64,000 nucleotides of DNA from QHXW01 sp035297145 (GCA_035297145.1 DATGZN010000063.1:245851-309850), one strand, 5' to 3'. Counted from the first letter of the stretch, positions 51,706 through 60,504 are shown. Notes: generated by a model not told the origin, from the letters alone. Numbers and translations: made by a program.

Positions 51706-51730
51706 ATCGCTCCGGTTGCAAGGGAGCGAT
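51706..51730 (+). promoter_or_regulatory. Hairpin over the ribosome site and start of the 51729 gene
   Basis: ATCGCTCC (51706-51713) and GGAGCGAT (51723-51730) are perfect inverted copies with a 9-nt loop. The right arm contains the Shine-Dalgarno GGAG and the first bases of the ATG at 51729. Folding would hide the translation start. The spacing from GGAG to ATG is short (about 3 nt), also unusual. Confidence 0.45.
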
Positions 51731-52412
51731 GCAATACCCGACGGGTTTTCCTGAGCATCTCAAACGGCCTATCGATACAGCGATCGCAAAGGCAGAAGCG
51801 GTCTTCACGGCCTCCGCGCTGCATACGCAAGCATCCGACAGGAACATAGAGCAGGAAATACTCCGCTACATCGAGTCCGTCTTTTTTGCCTTTTGCTCCC
51901 AGGTGCTCCAAGCAGTAATAGAGGGGATTTGGAATGGGGAGACGGCCCGCAGCCACACGCAGATCTTCCTGCAAACGCTAACCAGAAACTCATTCTACGA
52001 GATGAATCATCCAGCGATAGGCAGCTTGCAGGAAATGGCCCGATTTGAATGGAAGGCGACTCAGCACATGAAGGGTGATCCCATGTGGCTGGACCATCAG
52101 ACGAAAATGGCTGATGCGCTTTCGCGCAAAATTCAACTCCCAACGGTTCCTGAAAGCGGACAACGCAAATCCGAGGGCTTACAGAAAAGGGCCCTCCCCG
52201 AACCCAAGCCGGAATTATTGGGAAATCCAGACGCCACTCTTAGCCGCCTTAGGGCGGCAGAGGCGCTAGGCATAACGCCGCGCACCCTTGACAGATGGAT
52301 CGCAGACGGCAAATTGACACCCGTAGGAATTGGGGCACGTAAGCGTTTCAAAACCAAAGATCTTAAACGCGTTCTTGACCAAAGAACTTTGGACAAGCGA
52401 GACACAAAGTAG
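51729..52412 (+). CDS. Protein with C-terminal MerR/excisionase-type helix-turn-helix
   Basis: A 227-residue protein. The N-terminal 150 residues are helical and unrecognised (IEQEILRYIESVFFAFCSQV). The last 60 residues contain LSRLRAAEALGITPRTLDRW followed by IADGKLTPVGIGARKRFKTK, a winged helix-turn-helix of the kind found in excisionases and DNA-binding domain 17 proteins. It could direct excision or regulate the island. Translation may be limited by the hairpin over its start. Confidence 0.7.
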   Translation: MQYPTGFPEHLKRPIDTAIAKAEAVFTASALHTQASDRNIEQEILRYIESVFFAFCSQVLQAVIEGIWNGETARSHTQIFLQTLTRNSFYEMNHPAIGSLQEMARFEWKATQHMKGDPMWLDHQTKMADALSRKIQLPTVPESGQRKSEGLQKRALPEPKPELLGNPDATLSRLRAAEALGITPRTLDRWIADGKLTPVGIGARKRFKTKDLKRVLDQRTLDKRDTK

Positions 52413-52568
52413 ACATAAGCGAGACGCGAGCGACACATTGGAGTGCAAGCGGAGACAGCGTACTTCTGTCCGTACTATATGATCGTCCACAGAAGGCAGG
52501 GCAGGAAATGACAAGAAGATCAGCCCCGCACCGCGAGCCGACCGGCGTTGTGGGGAAGTAGTCAGCGA

Positions 52569-52611
52569 GGCCCGATCCGTTTCACTCTGTCAGGATCGAA
52601 CGGATCGGGCC
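52569..52611. repeat. 13-bp perfect inverted repeat (strong hairpin)
   Basis: GGCCCGATCCGTT (52569-52581) and AACGGATCGGGCC (52599-52611) pair perfectly across 17 nt. No T-run follows on either side, so it could be a terminator needing a factor, an operator, or a structured RNA element. Confidence 0.65.
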
Positions 52612-52684
52612 GAGGTCGGCACCCGCAATAGAAGGGCGATCTAGCTGGCGCTGGGAGCGTTTAATGAACCGCAGATGGTTCCGG

Positions 52685-52723
52685 GCGATCGGGGTACGAT
52701 CCCCCCGCCCTCCACCCACAAAC
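52685..52723 (+). other. tmRNA/tRNA 3'-end-like remnant
   Basis: The segment contains GGGGTACGATCCCCC followed by GCCCTCCACCCA, similar to the T-arm GGGTTCGATTCCC and GCCTCCACCA of tmRNA with a base change and two extra Cs. No cloverleaf partner is seen upstream. It could be a decayed attachment site of a second element; chance similarity is also possible. Confidence 0.25.
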
Positions 52724-52876
52724 CCATTCTCTCATGTTTGTCATGTTAACGCCTGCTTTCACTTCGCCGCTTTGCTCCGCCAAATCGTTTCTTGAGACGC
52801 TGAACATCTAGCGGACCTCGTTGTCAAACCTTTCGCTGGTCACAGCACCGCCGTTTCTGGTGATAGACTGCCGGGG

Positions 52877-53137
52877 ATGGACGAGAAGACATTTCTATCG
52901 ATCATTCAGGTGTTCGGCGATAAGATTTACCATCTGCACGTCGGGTTCGCTACGATGTTCAATCTGTGCTTGAGCCGCGGCGTTTTTGCGGAATCACAGT
53001 TTCACAGCGAACGGGCGAAGGTGGAGGCGTTTCCTGACCTCGCGCAACTTCGTGGGTTTCTCGCCGCGTTGCATAGTCCCACGGACAGCGAAGCGATTGA
53101 AGAATTTCTACGCAACTACAAAGGACCCGTTCAGTAG
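52877..53137 (+). CDS. Small hypothetical protein (86 aa)
   Basis: Not recognised. An 86-residue protein, MDEKTFLSIIQVFGDKIYHL followed by a helical, acidic C-terminal half (DSEAIEEFLRNYKGPVQ). A GGGG run stands directly before the ATG. Its composition is plausible for a folded protein, but there is no neighbour that hints at a function. Confidence 0.45.
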   Translation: MDEKTFLSIIQVFGDKIYHLHVGFATMFNLCLSRGVFAESQFHSERAKVEAFPDLAQLRGFLAALHSPTDSEAIEEFLRNYKGPVQ

Positions 53138-53345
53138 TCGTATTCACGCACAATTCTCCTGCGATAATGAATTGAGCGCGAAGACTAATCCTCCGCACGG
53201 CTCAGACTGTTGTGGTGGTCCAGACCGCAACCGCCCATAGGCGTGGGAATGGGTAGTGTGCCTTCCCGACGGCCATAATACCACGATGGCGGGAGGAGAC
53301 ATACGTGATGCCGCATGGGTAGTGGGGTCTTAGCGTGGAGATGCA

Positions 53346-53774
53346 TCACGGCGCTGGCGTAGGAGTCGACGCTGCTGAAGTCGGCGCGACTGGCGCTGGT
53401 TCGTCTTCAATAATGACAATTCCCTGCGAAACGTACAAAAGCTTGGAGAATTGCCGCAGAAACGCCATGCCTAGGAGAACCTCCGTAGAACTCCATTCAA
53501 TGACGGCTACTCCGATCTTCTCTTCCCCTTGAATCGTGATTTTTGCGCGAGCGGTTAAACGATACGACGTTGATCCATCTGCCAAGGTGAGGCTCGTTGT
53601 CCCATGGAGAACAAGGCCGAGTCGGATCGCTTCAACGAGTGGTATGGACAAGAAACCAGTGAACCCCGTATCAATAATGGCGTCGAAATCCACACCTGTC
53701 GAAAACGGACCCGAGACGGAAATGGATAAAGTGGGGGATCCGGTGCTACCGAAAGATCCGATCCATTGTGGCAT
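53346..53774 (-). CDS. Retropepsin-like clan AA aspartic protease
   Basis: A 142-residue protein with a single-lobe aspartic protease fold. The active-site motif is FDAIIDTGFTGFLSIPL (DTGxxG) and the second hallmark is EVLLGMAFLRQFSKLLYV (hydrophobic-Gly before the flap). The family works as a dimer. No signal peptide is seen and the C-terminus is Pro/Ala/Thr-rich (PAPVAPTSAASTPTPAP). It overlaps the upstream 94-residue gene by 29 bp, a pairing that suggests the small protein is its substrate or regulator. Confidence 0.8.
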   Translation of the reverse strand: MPQWIGSFGSTGSPTLSISVSGPFSTGVDFDAIIDTGFTGFLSIPLVEAIRLGLVLHGTTSLTLADGSTSYRLTARAKITIQGEEKIGVAVIEWSSTEVLLGMAFLRQFSKLLYVSQGIVIIEDEPAPVAPTSAASTPTPAP

Positions 53775-54030
53775 GGTTGCTGTAGCTCACCCGGAAGGCC
53801 CCAGGGAATCCCACTTGTATCAGATGAAAAAGACCACCAGGGGCATCTGCTTTCGCCTGGTCCAAGGCACCTTCTGGCGTGTCGTTGATGTAAGCCTTTT
53901 CCGTGAGCACATCAATGACCACGAACTTGCCCCGGTGCTGCTGTTCGTAAGCCGCCCGGTATTTGTCGTTGTAGATCTTGTCGCCACGTTCGGCAACCAC
54001 TTGCATATTGGAAAATGGTGGGGAAGCCAT
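53746..54030 (-). CDS. Small partner protein of the aspartic protease
   Basis: A 94-residue protein, KIYNDKYRAAYEQQHRGKFV then VIDVLTEKAYINDTPEGALD and GGLFHLIQVGFPGAFRVSYS. The pattern Y..YE..H.GK.V.ID...PE.A...P...F.L..G is that of small DUF-type proteins often encoded just before retropepsin-like genes. The 29-bp overlap with the protease gene implies translational coupling. No activity is known; an antitoxin-like or substrate role is speculation. Confidence 0.7.
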   Translation of the reverse strand: MASPPFSNMQVVAERGDKIYNDKYRAAYEQQHRGKFVVIDVLTEKAYINDTPEGALDQAKADAPGGLFHLIQVGFPGAFRVSYSNHATMDRIFR

Positions 54031-54078
54031 AGCCGCGCCTCAAGCAACCCCACTGTACCACGTCCGTCAACTTGGGCT

Positions 54079-54150
54079 AACTAAATGAGAGCAGGAGGTC
54101 CGCAATATCCCAAACCCGATCCGTCACGCCGACGGCCGTTCGCGGGTGTC
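54079..54150 (-). pseudogene. Possible transposase C-terminal scrap
   Basis: The minus strand encodes AVGVTDRVWDIADLL near a stop, a tail pattern (TPAMAAGVTDRVWSLEEL-like) common in bacterial transposases. One extra base just upstream breaks the expected TPAM frame. The match is short and from memory; the remaining sequence to 54407 shows no clear coding potential. Confidence 0.25.
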
Positions 54151-54407
54151 GACGGCGAGTGACATCGTCCCGAGAATTCCCGTAATTGACGAGCCGAGGT
54201 AGCGCCCCCGGTAATTCCGCTTTCGATTCTCCGGGGTATCGCCCGGTATGCCTGGTCAACCATGCGCGGCATGGCCATCCCAGCCCCAGGGCCACCGCAC
54301 GATCGCCGGTCGATGCTGGCACCAGATTCGGTTCGGCGGTCCGGGTCGGAGCCGCGGACTTTGTTCGCCGAACGTGGTGCCGGCGATCGGCGGGAACGGA
54401 GAATCTA

Positions 54408-56195
54408 TCAATGTCCGCTCAGTTCGCGCGCTTTTTTGAAATCGGCGTCTGCACCCGCATGGTCGCCCAGTTTGCGCTTGGCATTGCCCCGTGCCGTGTA
54501 GGCCGCGACATAGTTTGGGGACTTTCGGATAGCGGCGTTGAAATCATCCAACGCCAACCGGATAGCAGCCCGGTTCAGCCTGACCATGCCTCGTCCGTAG
54601 AGGGCCATCGACTGGTCAGGTTTCAGGGTGAGCGCGGAGTTGAAATCCTCAGAGGCGCGGCCGTCGTCCTTCAGACGCAAATAAGCCGTCCCGCGGAGTG
54701 CGTGGGCGTCGGCATTGTTTGGTTGCATTCGCAGGACCTGGCCGTAATCGCGAATCGCGGCATCGTAGTCACCCTGGCTCTGATAGGCCCGGCCACGGTT
54801 TAAATAGGGTCGAGGCCACCCCGGACGAATTGCGATGGCCTCCGAGAATGCATCGACAGCGGCCCTCGGCTGGTTCGCTTTCAGAAGCTCCAGGCCTCGT
54901 TTGTCCGCGTCGATCGCCGGATGTGGCGTTTGGGGAGGGGCCGGCTCGGCCGAGGTATTTTCCACGTCCGTCGCCGTCTCGTCGAGCTGTGCGACTGCAG
55001 GTGGCTCCTTCGCCGGGACCGGCTCGGGCTTGTTCGGAACAGCCGCGCTGGTGGCTGGAATCGAGACGTCAGGCTTAGCTGGCGTGACCGAGTGCTGCGA
55101 GGTGTTCGGGTGCGCGACCGCCTTGCTCGGAGCCGCTGTGTCCGTTGTCTGGTTGAGAACGGCTGGAGGCGCGGCCGGTTTTTCCCAGGGCCGCCAGATC
55201 GCCAAGCCTCCCGCGCACAGGACCAACGCCGTGGCGACTGCCATCGCCGGGCCCCAGCCTTTCTTCGCCGGAGCCTTCTGAGCCGCGAATGTGGCGGCTG
55301 TCGCTATCTGCGGCGCGGGCTCGGCCGGAATCTGCGCTGGCAAGGGCATGGTCAACCTGGACTCTTCCCGTCCGCGTGAGGCCAAGGCGCCCGCCAGCGC
55401 GTCTACAAACTCGGTGCATGAGGGAAACCGGCTCTCCGGCGACTTGGAAAGGGCTCTGGACACCACCGCATCCACCGCAAACGGCAGCCCGGCATTGCGC
55501 ATCCGCACCGTGGGAGGCGCTTCGTTGACAATCTTGTACGCCAGCGTGGCCAGCGAGTGTTGGCCGAACAGAGTGGCGCCAGTCAACAGGCGGTATGCCA
55601 CGGCCGCCAAGGCGAACTGGTCGGAGCGCCCGTCCACCGTCTCACCCTTCACCTGTTCCGGCGACATGTACTCGATGGTTCCCATCACCATCCCGGTCGG
55701 CGTGCTGGTGCGGGTGTCGACGATGCGCGCGATGCCAAAGTCCATGATCTTCGCCGTCTGGCTCGCGTCGATCATGACATTGGCCGGCTTGATGTCACGG
55801 TGGACGATGCCGCGCGCGTGGGTGTAGTCCAGCGCCGCTGCCATGTCGTGCAGAACGCGAATGGTGAACGCCGGATCGGGAATGGAGCTGCGGTTGAGCA
55901 CCGCCGCCAGCGTCTCCCCGTCGACATATTCCATCACGAGAAAGGCCGAGTCGCCTTCTTCGACGACATCGAACACGGCCACGATATTAGGATGTGTCAA
56001 GGCGGCCGCGGCACGGGCGTCGCGCAGCAAGCGGTCGCGGAGAAACTCGCGCTGTTGGGCGTCCTCGATGCCGAGGTCGATTGTTTTGATGGCCGCCTGG
56101 CGGTTCAGCAGCGGATCATCAGCGAGGTAGACAATGCCCATCGCACCGCGGCCCAGTTGACCCTTGATCTTGTACCGGCCAACCTGCTCAACCAC
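54408..56195 (-). CDS. Serine/threonine protein kinase with C-terminal TPR repeats
   Basis: A 595-residue Hanks-type kinase. The kinase domain (residues about 7-265) shows the glycine loop GRGAMGIVYLADDPLLNRQA with the Lys in AIKTIDL, the catalytic HRDIKPANVMIDASQTAKIM, DFGIARI and MSPEQVKGETVDGRSDQF. A transmembrane helix (AMAVATALVLCAGGLAIW) at about 310-330 is followed by a Pro/Ala-rich linker and four or five TPR repeats (ALRGTAYLRLKDDGRASEDF). The TPRs would be outside and sense protein partners. Such kinases are frequent in Acidobacteria. Confidence 0.95.
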   Translation of the reverse strand: MVEQVGRYKIKGQLGRGAMGIVYLADDPLLNRQAAIKTIDLGIEDAQQREFLRDRLLRDARAAAALTHPNIVAVFDVVEEGDSAFLVMEYVDGETLAAVLNRSSIPDPAFTIRVLHDMAAALDYTHARGIVHRDIKPANVMIDASQTAKIMDFGIARIVDTRTSTPTGMVMGTIEYMSPEQVKGETVDGRSDQFALAAVAYRLLTGATLFGQHSLATLAYKIVNEAPPTVRMRNAGLPFAVDAVVSRALSKSPESRFPSCTEFVDALAGALASRGREESRLTMPLPAQIPAEPAPQIATAATFAAQKAPAKKGWGPAMAVATALVLCAGGLAIWRPWEKPAAPPAVLNQTTDTAAPSKAVAHPNTSQHSVTPAKPDVSIPATSAAVPNKPEPVPAKEPPAVAQLDETATDVENTSAEPAPPQTPHPAIDADKRGLELLKANQPRAAVDAFSEAIAIRPGWPRPYLNRGRAYQSQGDYDAAIRDYGQVLRMQPNNADAHALRGTAYLRLKDDGRASEDFNSALTLKPDQSMALYGRGMVRLNRAAIRLALDDFNAAIRKSPNYVAAYTARGNAKRKLGDHAGADADFKKARELSGH

Positions 56196-56443
56196 TCCTG
56201 CCTCCGCTCGTCAGTTGCCGTTGGAAGCCAGTGTACCGTACGCGTCACCGGCTGCGGTGGCATGCGCGACAATTCGGCAGCTTCCGCGTCGACCCCTCGG
56301 TGGCACTGCGGCACCAGTAAGCGACGCGGTAACGCTATCGGCCTGGAAGGACAGGACTGACTGCAAATAGGCCTTTGCAAATCTTAAAATCCTGGGTCTG
56401 AAGTTTCAACTCGAAATCGTGCTCAGGTCCGCCGGATCTCTAC

Positions 56444-56710
56444 TCACTTCACAGGATTTTTCCGCGGACTTGCCACCCGTTTTTCGACCGTTCGAAACAA
56501 TTCCGAGAGCGTGATGTCCAGCGCCTTGGAGATCTTCTGCAGATTGCCGAGGCTCACGTTCGCCTCACCCCTCTCCAAAGTGCCCATGTACGTGCGATGA
56601 ACGCCAGCAGCGTCCGCAAAGCCCTCCTGGGAGTATCCGGCCCTTTTTCGGAGTTCGCGAATGCGCTCTCCCAGGGCCTTTTGCAATGCTAACTCTGGTT
56701 GATCTTGCAC
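56444..56710 (-). CDS. XRE-family helix-turn-helix regulator
   Basis: An 88-residue DNA-binding protein. The helix-turn-helix is RIRELRKRAGYSQEGFADAA followed by GVHRTYMGTLERGEANVSLG. The GTG start at 56710 (VQDQPELALQKALGE) is preferred; a longer frame would read through the 15-bp tandem repeats as CLCKQCLCKQC, clearly artefactual. It may control itself through those repeats upstream. The neighbour on the other strand is the acyltransferase gene. Confidence 0.85.
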   Translation of the reverse strand: MQDQPELALQKALGERIRELRKRAGYSQEGFADAAGVHRTYMGTLERGEANVSLGNLQKISKALDITLSELFRTVEKRVASPRKNPVK

Positions 56711-56750
56711 GCTCCTGAGTTTCGGGTTAGGATACAGGCGCGGTCTACAT

Positions 56751-56780
56751 TGTTTACATAGACACTGTTTACATAGACAC
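56751..56780. repeat. Two perfect tandem 15-bp repeats upstream of the XRE gene
   Basis: TGTTTACATAGACAC occurs twice without spacer, 41 bp upstream of the XRE start and 140 bp from the divergent acyltransferase start. Each unit is AT-rich. They look like an operator or promoter array for the regulator. Confidence 0.65.
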
Positions 56781-56919
56781 ACCGTTTCAAAGAAATGGGC
56801 CTTGCCTGTGTTTGCGCTCCTCGCTTTCGTTGGCCAGCCCCTCCCTTGCAGCAGATAAGCAGGTGCTGACACGGAAAGTTCGCGCCCTGCCCTATCGGGC
56901 CGTGAGTTGGTGCTTGAAC

Positions 56920-57981
56920 ATGAAACGACTACCGCAGCTTGATGCGCTTCGCGCCGTGGCAGTCCTGCTGGTATTGGGCTGTCACCTTACCGCGTACCCC
57001 GCGTGGGTCAGATTCGGCTGGACCGGAGTTAACCTGTTTTTCGTATTGAGCGGGTTCCTGATCTCGGGCCTATTATTCCGGGATTACAAAGACACGGGTA
57101 CGCTCCACCTGAAGCGGTTCCTGATCCGCCGAGGGTTCAAGATTTACCCGGCTTACTACCTATTGCTCGCGTTGACAGTAGCGGGGTTTTACCTCGGAGG
57201 GCGCGCCCATCGCGCGGCATGGCACGGCATCGTCATGCCGGCTGAGTGGGACCATCTGTGGCCGGATTTGCTGTTCTTGCAAAATCATTGGCAGGGTACG
57301 TGGAGTCACTTCTGGTCGTTGGGCGTGGAGGAACAATTCTATGTGTTCTTGCCAGCTTCCCTCTATCTGCTGGCTCGGAAAACGGGATCGTTCCGATGGG
57401 TACCGGTCCTTGCCGGGGTGGTCATGCTCGCGTGTCTGGCGCTCCGGGCACTCGATGTCTACACCGGACGGGTGCACAAGATGGTGGGCTGCTGGGATTT
57501 CGATGCTCTGTATTTCGGTGTGTTGCTCTCTTACATCCGCGAGTTCTATCCCGAGCGGCTGACCGCATTCCTGCGGGAGAACGGCCGCCTGTTGCCGCCT
57601 TTGAGCGTGTTGTGCCTGATGCCGGCGCTTCTGTTCGAGCAGCACCGGCCCTTCATGTTGGTCTTCGGTGTGACCGCCCTCTATTTGGGTTACGGCGGCT
57701 TGCTTCTCTACACGGTTTCACTCGTCCGCCATGATTCCTGGTTGGTGCGCGGGTTGAGCGGGATCGGGAATTACTCCTACTCGATCTATCTGTATCACAT
57801 GCCGATCGCTTGGTTTAGCGCCGTAGTGTTGTACGAGCGGCTCCATTGGGAGCGGAATTTGATCTTCGCTTTGTACTTGGTGGCATCCGTCGCCATCGGT
57901 GTTGGAATGGCGAGGATGATTGAGTGCCCGGCGCTGCGATTGCGCGAGCGACTGTTCCCTGCAGCAGGTAATCCGGCATGA
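56920..57981 (+). CDS. Acyltransferase 3 family membrane protein
   Basis: A 353-residue protein with about 10 helices, of the family that acetylates or acylates extracellular sugars and peptidoglycan. The conserved opening is RLPQLDALRAVAVLLVLGCH (catalytic His) followed by GVNLFFVLSGFLISGLLFRD, with the second motif FWSLGVEEQFYVFLPASLYL. The start at 56920 is supported by similarity; an upstream ATG at 56812 would add 36 residues. It is divergent from the XRE regulator. Confidence 0.92.
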   Translation: MKRLPQLDALRAVAVLLVLGCHLTAYPAWVRFGWTGVNLFFVLSGFLISGLLFRDYKDTGTLHLKRFLIRRGFKIYPAYYLLLALTVAGFYLGGRAHRAAWHGIVMPAEWDHLWPDLLFLQNHWQGTWSHFWSLGVEEQFYVFLPASLYLLARKTGSFRWVPVLAGVVMLACLALRALDVYTGRVHKMVGCWDFDALYFGVLLSYIREFYPERLTAFLRENGRLLPPLSVLCLMPALLFEQHRPFMLVFGVTALYLGYGGLLLYTVSLVRHDSWLVRGLSGIGNYSYSIYLYHMPIAWFSAVVLYERLHWERNLIFALYLVASVAIGVGMARMIECPALRLRERLFPAAGNPA

Positions 57982-58331
57982 GGAAAATGAGGCGCTTGCG
58001 GCTATTCAGTGGCTTTCGGTGTCAGGTCGAGGCGAGCCACAGCAGAGGGAAGATCGCGTGAACGAAGTCCTGTTTGTTGCGAAAGCCACGCGCCGGCCGT
58101 CCAGCCCACGTTACCTGCTCGCAGGCAGGTGTCGATCGTGCTCACCGATTCGGGACTCCCGTCTGGCTGGTACCAACCTTGGATAACAGGAAGGGCGCTA
58201 ACCAGCGAGAAGATTGATGGCGCGTCACCGGACCTTCAAACTGGAAAGATGCGGACCGCATGTCACTTTGTCGGCAATTGTCGGGACCAGGACATGAACG
58301 CACCCCTTACTGGGATCGAGGGCCGATATTG
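57982..58331. other. Intergenic region after the acyltransferase gene
   Basis: About 350 bp with no gene that can be defended. Short frames occur on both strands; the minus strand reads GFRNKQDFVHAIFPLLWLAS near 58020-58100, which looks coding but is not recognised, and may be another transposase-type remnant. Confidence 0.3.
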
Positions 58332-59600
58332 ATGACCCTGAATCGAGCACACTGTGCACGCACTGGGTTTGTCCTGTTCATTTTGTTCCGTGGGCCAGCC
58401 TTCCCGCAGGACGCTTCGCTGATGGAGGGTCGCAAGCTCCTCTATGACAAACACGATTACGAGAAGGCCGCCGCGTTTTTCGAAGGCCTTATCCAGAGGG
58501 CGCCTCGCAACGCGGAGGCCTGGTATCACCTTGGCTATTCTTATAGCAAGCTTGAACAGCGAGATGAATCCATAAGAGCGTTCAAACATGCAATCCAAAT
58601 CAAACCCGACTACGCTGACGCCTACTACTGGCTCGCCGACCAGTACGGCTTCCTCGGCCGACTTGAACAGCAAATCGAGTTTTTGAAACGAGCTATCGAA
58701 GCCAATCCTGGATACATCCTCGCACACGAAGATCTAGCAAATGCTTATGTTAGACTCGGTCGTTACGATGAAGCCTTGAACCATGCAGAACGAGCGATTG
58801 CGCTTCAACCAGACGGTTACTTCGCATATCAGGCGTTAGGAACTGCTTATTATGGTTTAGGGCGGTACCAGGAAGCAGTAGATGCATTCAAGCAGGCTGT
58901 GCAAATTAGGCCCACTAACGCTGAGGCATATTACGAACTTGGCTTGGCCTACGAAGCGCTCGGACTGCACAATAGTGATGCCACCGCTTTCACTGAAGCA
59001 ACACTGGTTTTGAAACGCGCTATTCAACTTCAGCCGAATTTCGCCGTCGCTTATGCAAGCCTGGGCACACAATATGACAGGCTCGGTCGTTCTCAAGAGG
59101 CAGTGCAGGCTTGTGAACAAGCGGTTCACCTCAGCCCCAATGACGCTTACTCGCATCTATGTGTCGGCTGGGCCTCTTTGAGGAGTGGAAAGATTGACAG
59201 TGCCGTTAAGGAATCTCAGATCCTCAAGAACCTTGATCAGGATCTGGCCAATCAACTCTCCGACGCCATTACCAAATCCAAGGCTCTGCCTAGTGGACAG
59301 ATCAAGGGTGGAGACCTGCTTTGGAATGGCATCGATGGCAGCTACACATTCACAGTTCAAAATCAGCTATCAGATGGAGTCAAGAACGTAACCTGCGAAG
59401 TCATCTTCTATGACCGCAACGGCAATGCAATCGACACTGACAGCGTCCGGTATGAAGGAGTCATTCGCGCCGGGCTGGCCAAGCGAGTTACCGGCAAAGT
59501 TGATCCTAGTGTCCGTTGGCTCACAACCGTGAGCATATTTAGAGCACAACCGAGTACTAGGGTTGAGGTCCGAATAATTGACTTCGAGATTGCGCGTTGA
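58332..59600 (+). CDS. TPR-repeat secreted protein
   Basis: A 422-residue protein with a signal-like N-terminus (TGFVLFILFRGPAFPQDA) and about eight tetratricopeptide repeats from residue 40 to 300 (for example NAEAWYHLGYSYSKLEQRDE, ALGTAYYGLGRYQEAVDAFK, ASLGTQYDRLGRSQEAVQAC). The last 120 residues form a different domain with a beta pattern (VKNVTCEVIFYDRNGNAIDT) resembling FxLYD-type domains. It probably scaffolds a periplasmic complex. No operon partner is adjacent. Confidence 0.85.
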   Translation: MTLNRAHCARTGFVLFILFRGPAFPQDASLMEGRKLLYDKHDYEKAAAFFEGLIQRAPRNAEAWYHLGYSYSKLEQRDESIRAFKHAIQIKPDYADAYYWLADQYGFLGRLEQQIEFLKRAIEANPGYILAHEDLANAYVRLGRYDEALNHAERAIALQPDGYFAYQALGTAYYGLGRYQEAVDAFKQAVQIRPTNAEAYYELGLAYEALGLHNSDATAFTEATLVLKRAIQLQPNFAVAYASLGTQYDRLGRSQEAVQACEQAVHLSPNDAYSHLCVGWASLRSGKIDSAVKESQILKNLDQDLANQLSDAITKSKALPSGQIKGGDLLWNGIDGSYTFTVQNQLSDGVKNVTCEVIFYDRNGNAIDTDSVRYEGVIRAGLAKRVTGKVDPSVRWLTTVSIFRAQPSTRVEVRIIDFEIAR

Positions 59601-59646
59601 AACATCCATTTGGCGCAACGCAATTGGTCCCCTGCTACCACGATTG

Positions 59647-59803
59647 ACAAGGCGGCTTCGTTACCGACGGAACCGGCGCTGCGGTGGAAATCAACGGAGT
59701 AGCGGTCAGGAAGGATGGCTACGTGGCGTGGGTCGCGCACGCAGAGGCGAACTACGGCAAGTTCACGATGAACGCCAATCTGACGAGGGAGGTTTTTCGA
59801 TAA
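59647..59803 (+). pseudogene. Remnant of an unidentified coding sequence
   Basis: The frame ending at the TAA 59801-59803 reads GGFVTDGTGAAVEINGVAVR and KDGYVAWVAHAEANYGKFTM before stopping, with plausible protein composition but a stop codon a few residues earlier and no start. The rest of the gap 59601-59907 shows nothing else. The family is not recognised. Confidence 0.25.
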
Positions 59804-59907
59804 GCGGAACGTTTGACGCCTACCCAGCCGACTGTCGTTTGCGAGTGCCCCGCATCGTGACCGTTTGGTCTTCACGCGCCGGAGTTTGTTCAGCAAAGGG
59901 GATAACG

Positions 59908-60504
59908 ATGACCGATGATGACAGCATCCCGGATCAACCCGAGGCGTCTGGAATTCAGAATCCGACAGACGCTGGCGAAGCAGATGGTTCGCAAGTCTGC
60001 ATCGCCGACGCTTACCGACTCAAGCACGAGATAAATCAGTCCATCACCTACCGGGGACTGAGCGCCAGAGAAGTCAAGCAGCTGAAAGACTTCAGCAGAG
60101 ACGACTGGGACAAGGTGCGTAAATGCTATGATCGGGAGAAAAGGGAAAGCCGCCTAATCCCGAACTGGTTTATTGGTGGTGCGATGCTGTTGCTACTTGC
60201 TGCGCAAGGCTATCTCCATCGAGGGCAGTCGGTGGTTTTGCTCGATAGTTGGTGGGATGGGGCATTGCTGGTTCTGAACATTTCTCTGACTGCGACGCTA
60301 ATTGGTAGGGAGCGACATCGAGACGGCTACTCGGACGGTTATTTCGATGGCCTCTCTGCTGGAGTAAACAAAGCACTGAGAATTTCGGGTAAAGAGATCT
60401 TCGATGCCCATGAGAGAGGAATTCAGATGGAGATTGATGAAGACATAATAGACAAAATGGAGATGAATGAGAAACGGGCGCGGGAGCACCACGACGCACG
60501 CTGA
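59908..60504 (+). CDS. Hypothetical membrane protein (198 aa)
   Basis: A 198-residue protein not recognised. The N-terminal 85 residues are soluble (GLSAREVKQLKDFSRDDWDK) and two hydrophobic helices follow (LIPNWFIGGAMLLLLAAQGY and GALLVLNISLTATLIGRERH). The C-terminal tail is cytoplasmic and acidic (EMNEKRAREHHDAR), with a YSDGYFDGLSAGVN repeat-like motif. The stop is 1 bp from the convergent TonB-domain gene end. Confidence 0.6.
   Translation: MTDDDSIPDQPEASGIQNPTDAGEADGSQVCIADAYRLKHEINQSITYRGLSAREVKQLKDFSRDDWDKVRKCYDREKRESRLIPNWFIGGAMLLLLAAQGYLHRGQSVVLLDSWWDGALLVLNISLTATLIGRERHRDGYSDGYFDGLSAGVNKALRISGKEIFDAHERGIQMEIDEDIIDKMEMNEKRAREHHDAR

Larger units (their letters stand above)
52413..52876. 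other. Intergenic region with a strong hairpin and a tmRNA-like scrap
   Basis: About 460 bp without a gene. It holds the 13-bp inverted repeat at 52569-52611 and, at about 52685-52723, a decayed segment that resembles the T-arm and acceptor of tmRNA or tRNA. A TCATG direct pair occurs near 52732-52745. Confidence 0.45.

Noticed and set aside
56711..56872. N-terminal extension of the XRE protein through CLCKQCLCKQC
   Set aside because: The Cys repeats come from a tandem DNA repeat that looks like an operator; the GTG at 56710 starts exactly where HTH similarity begins.
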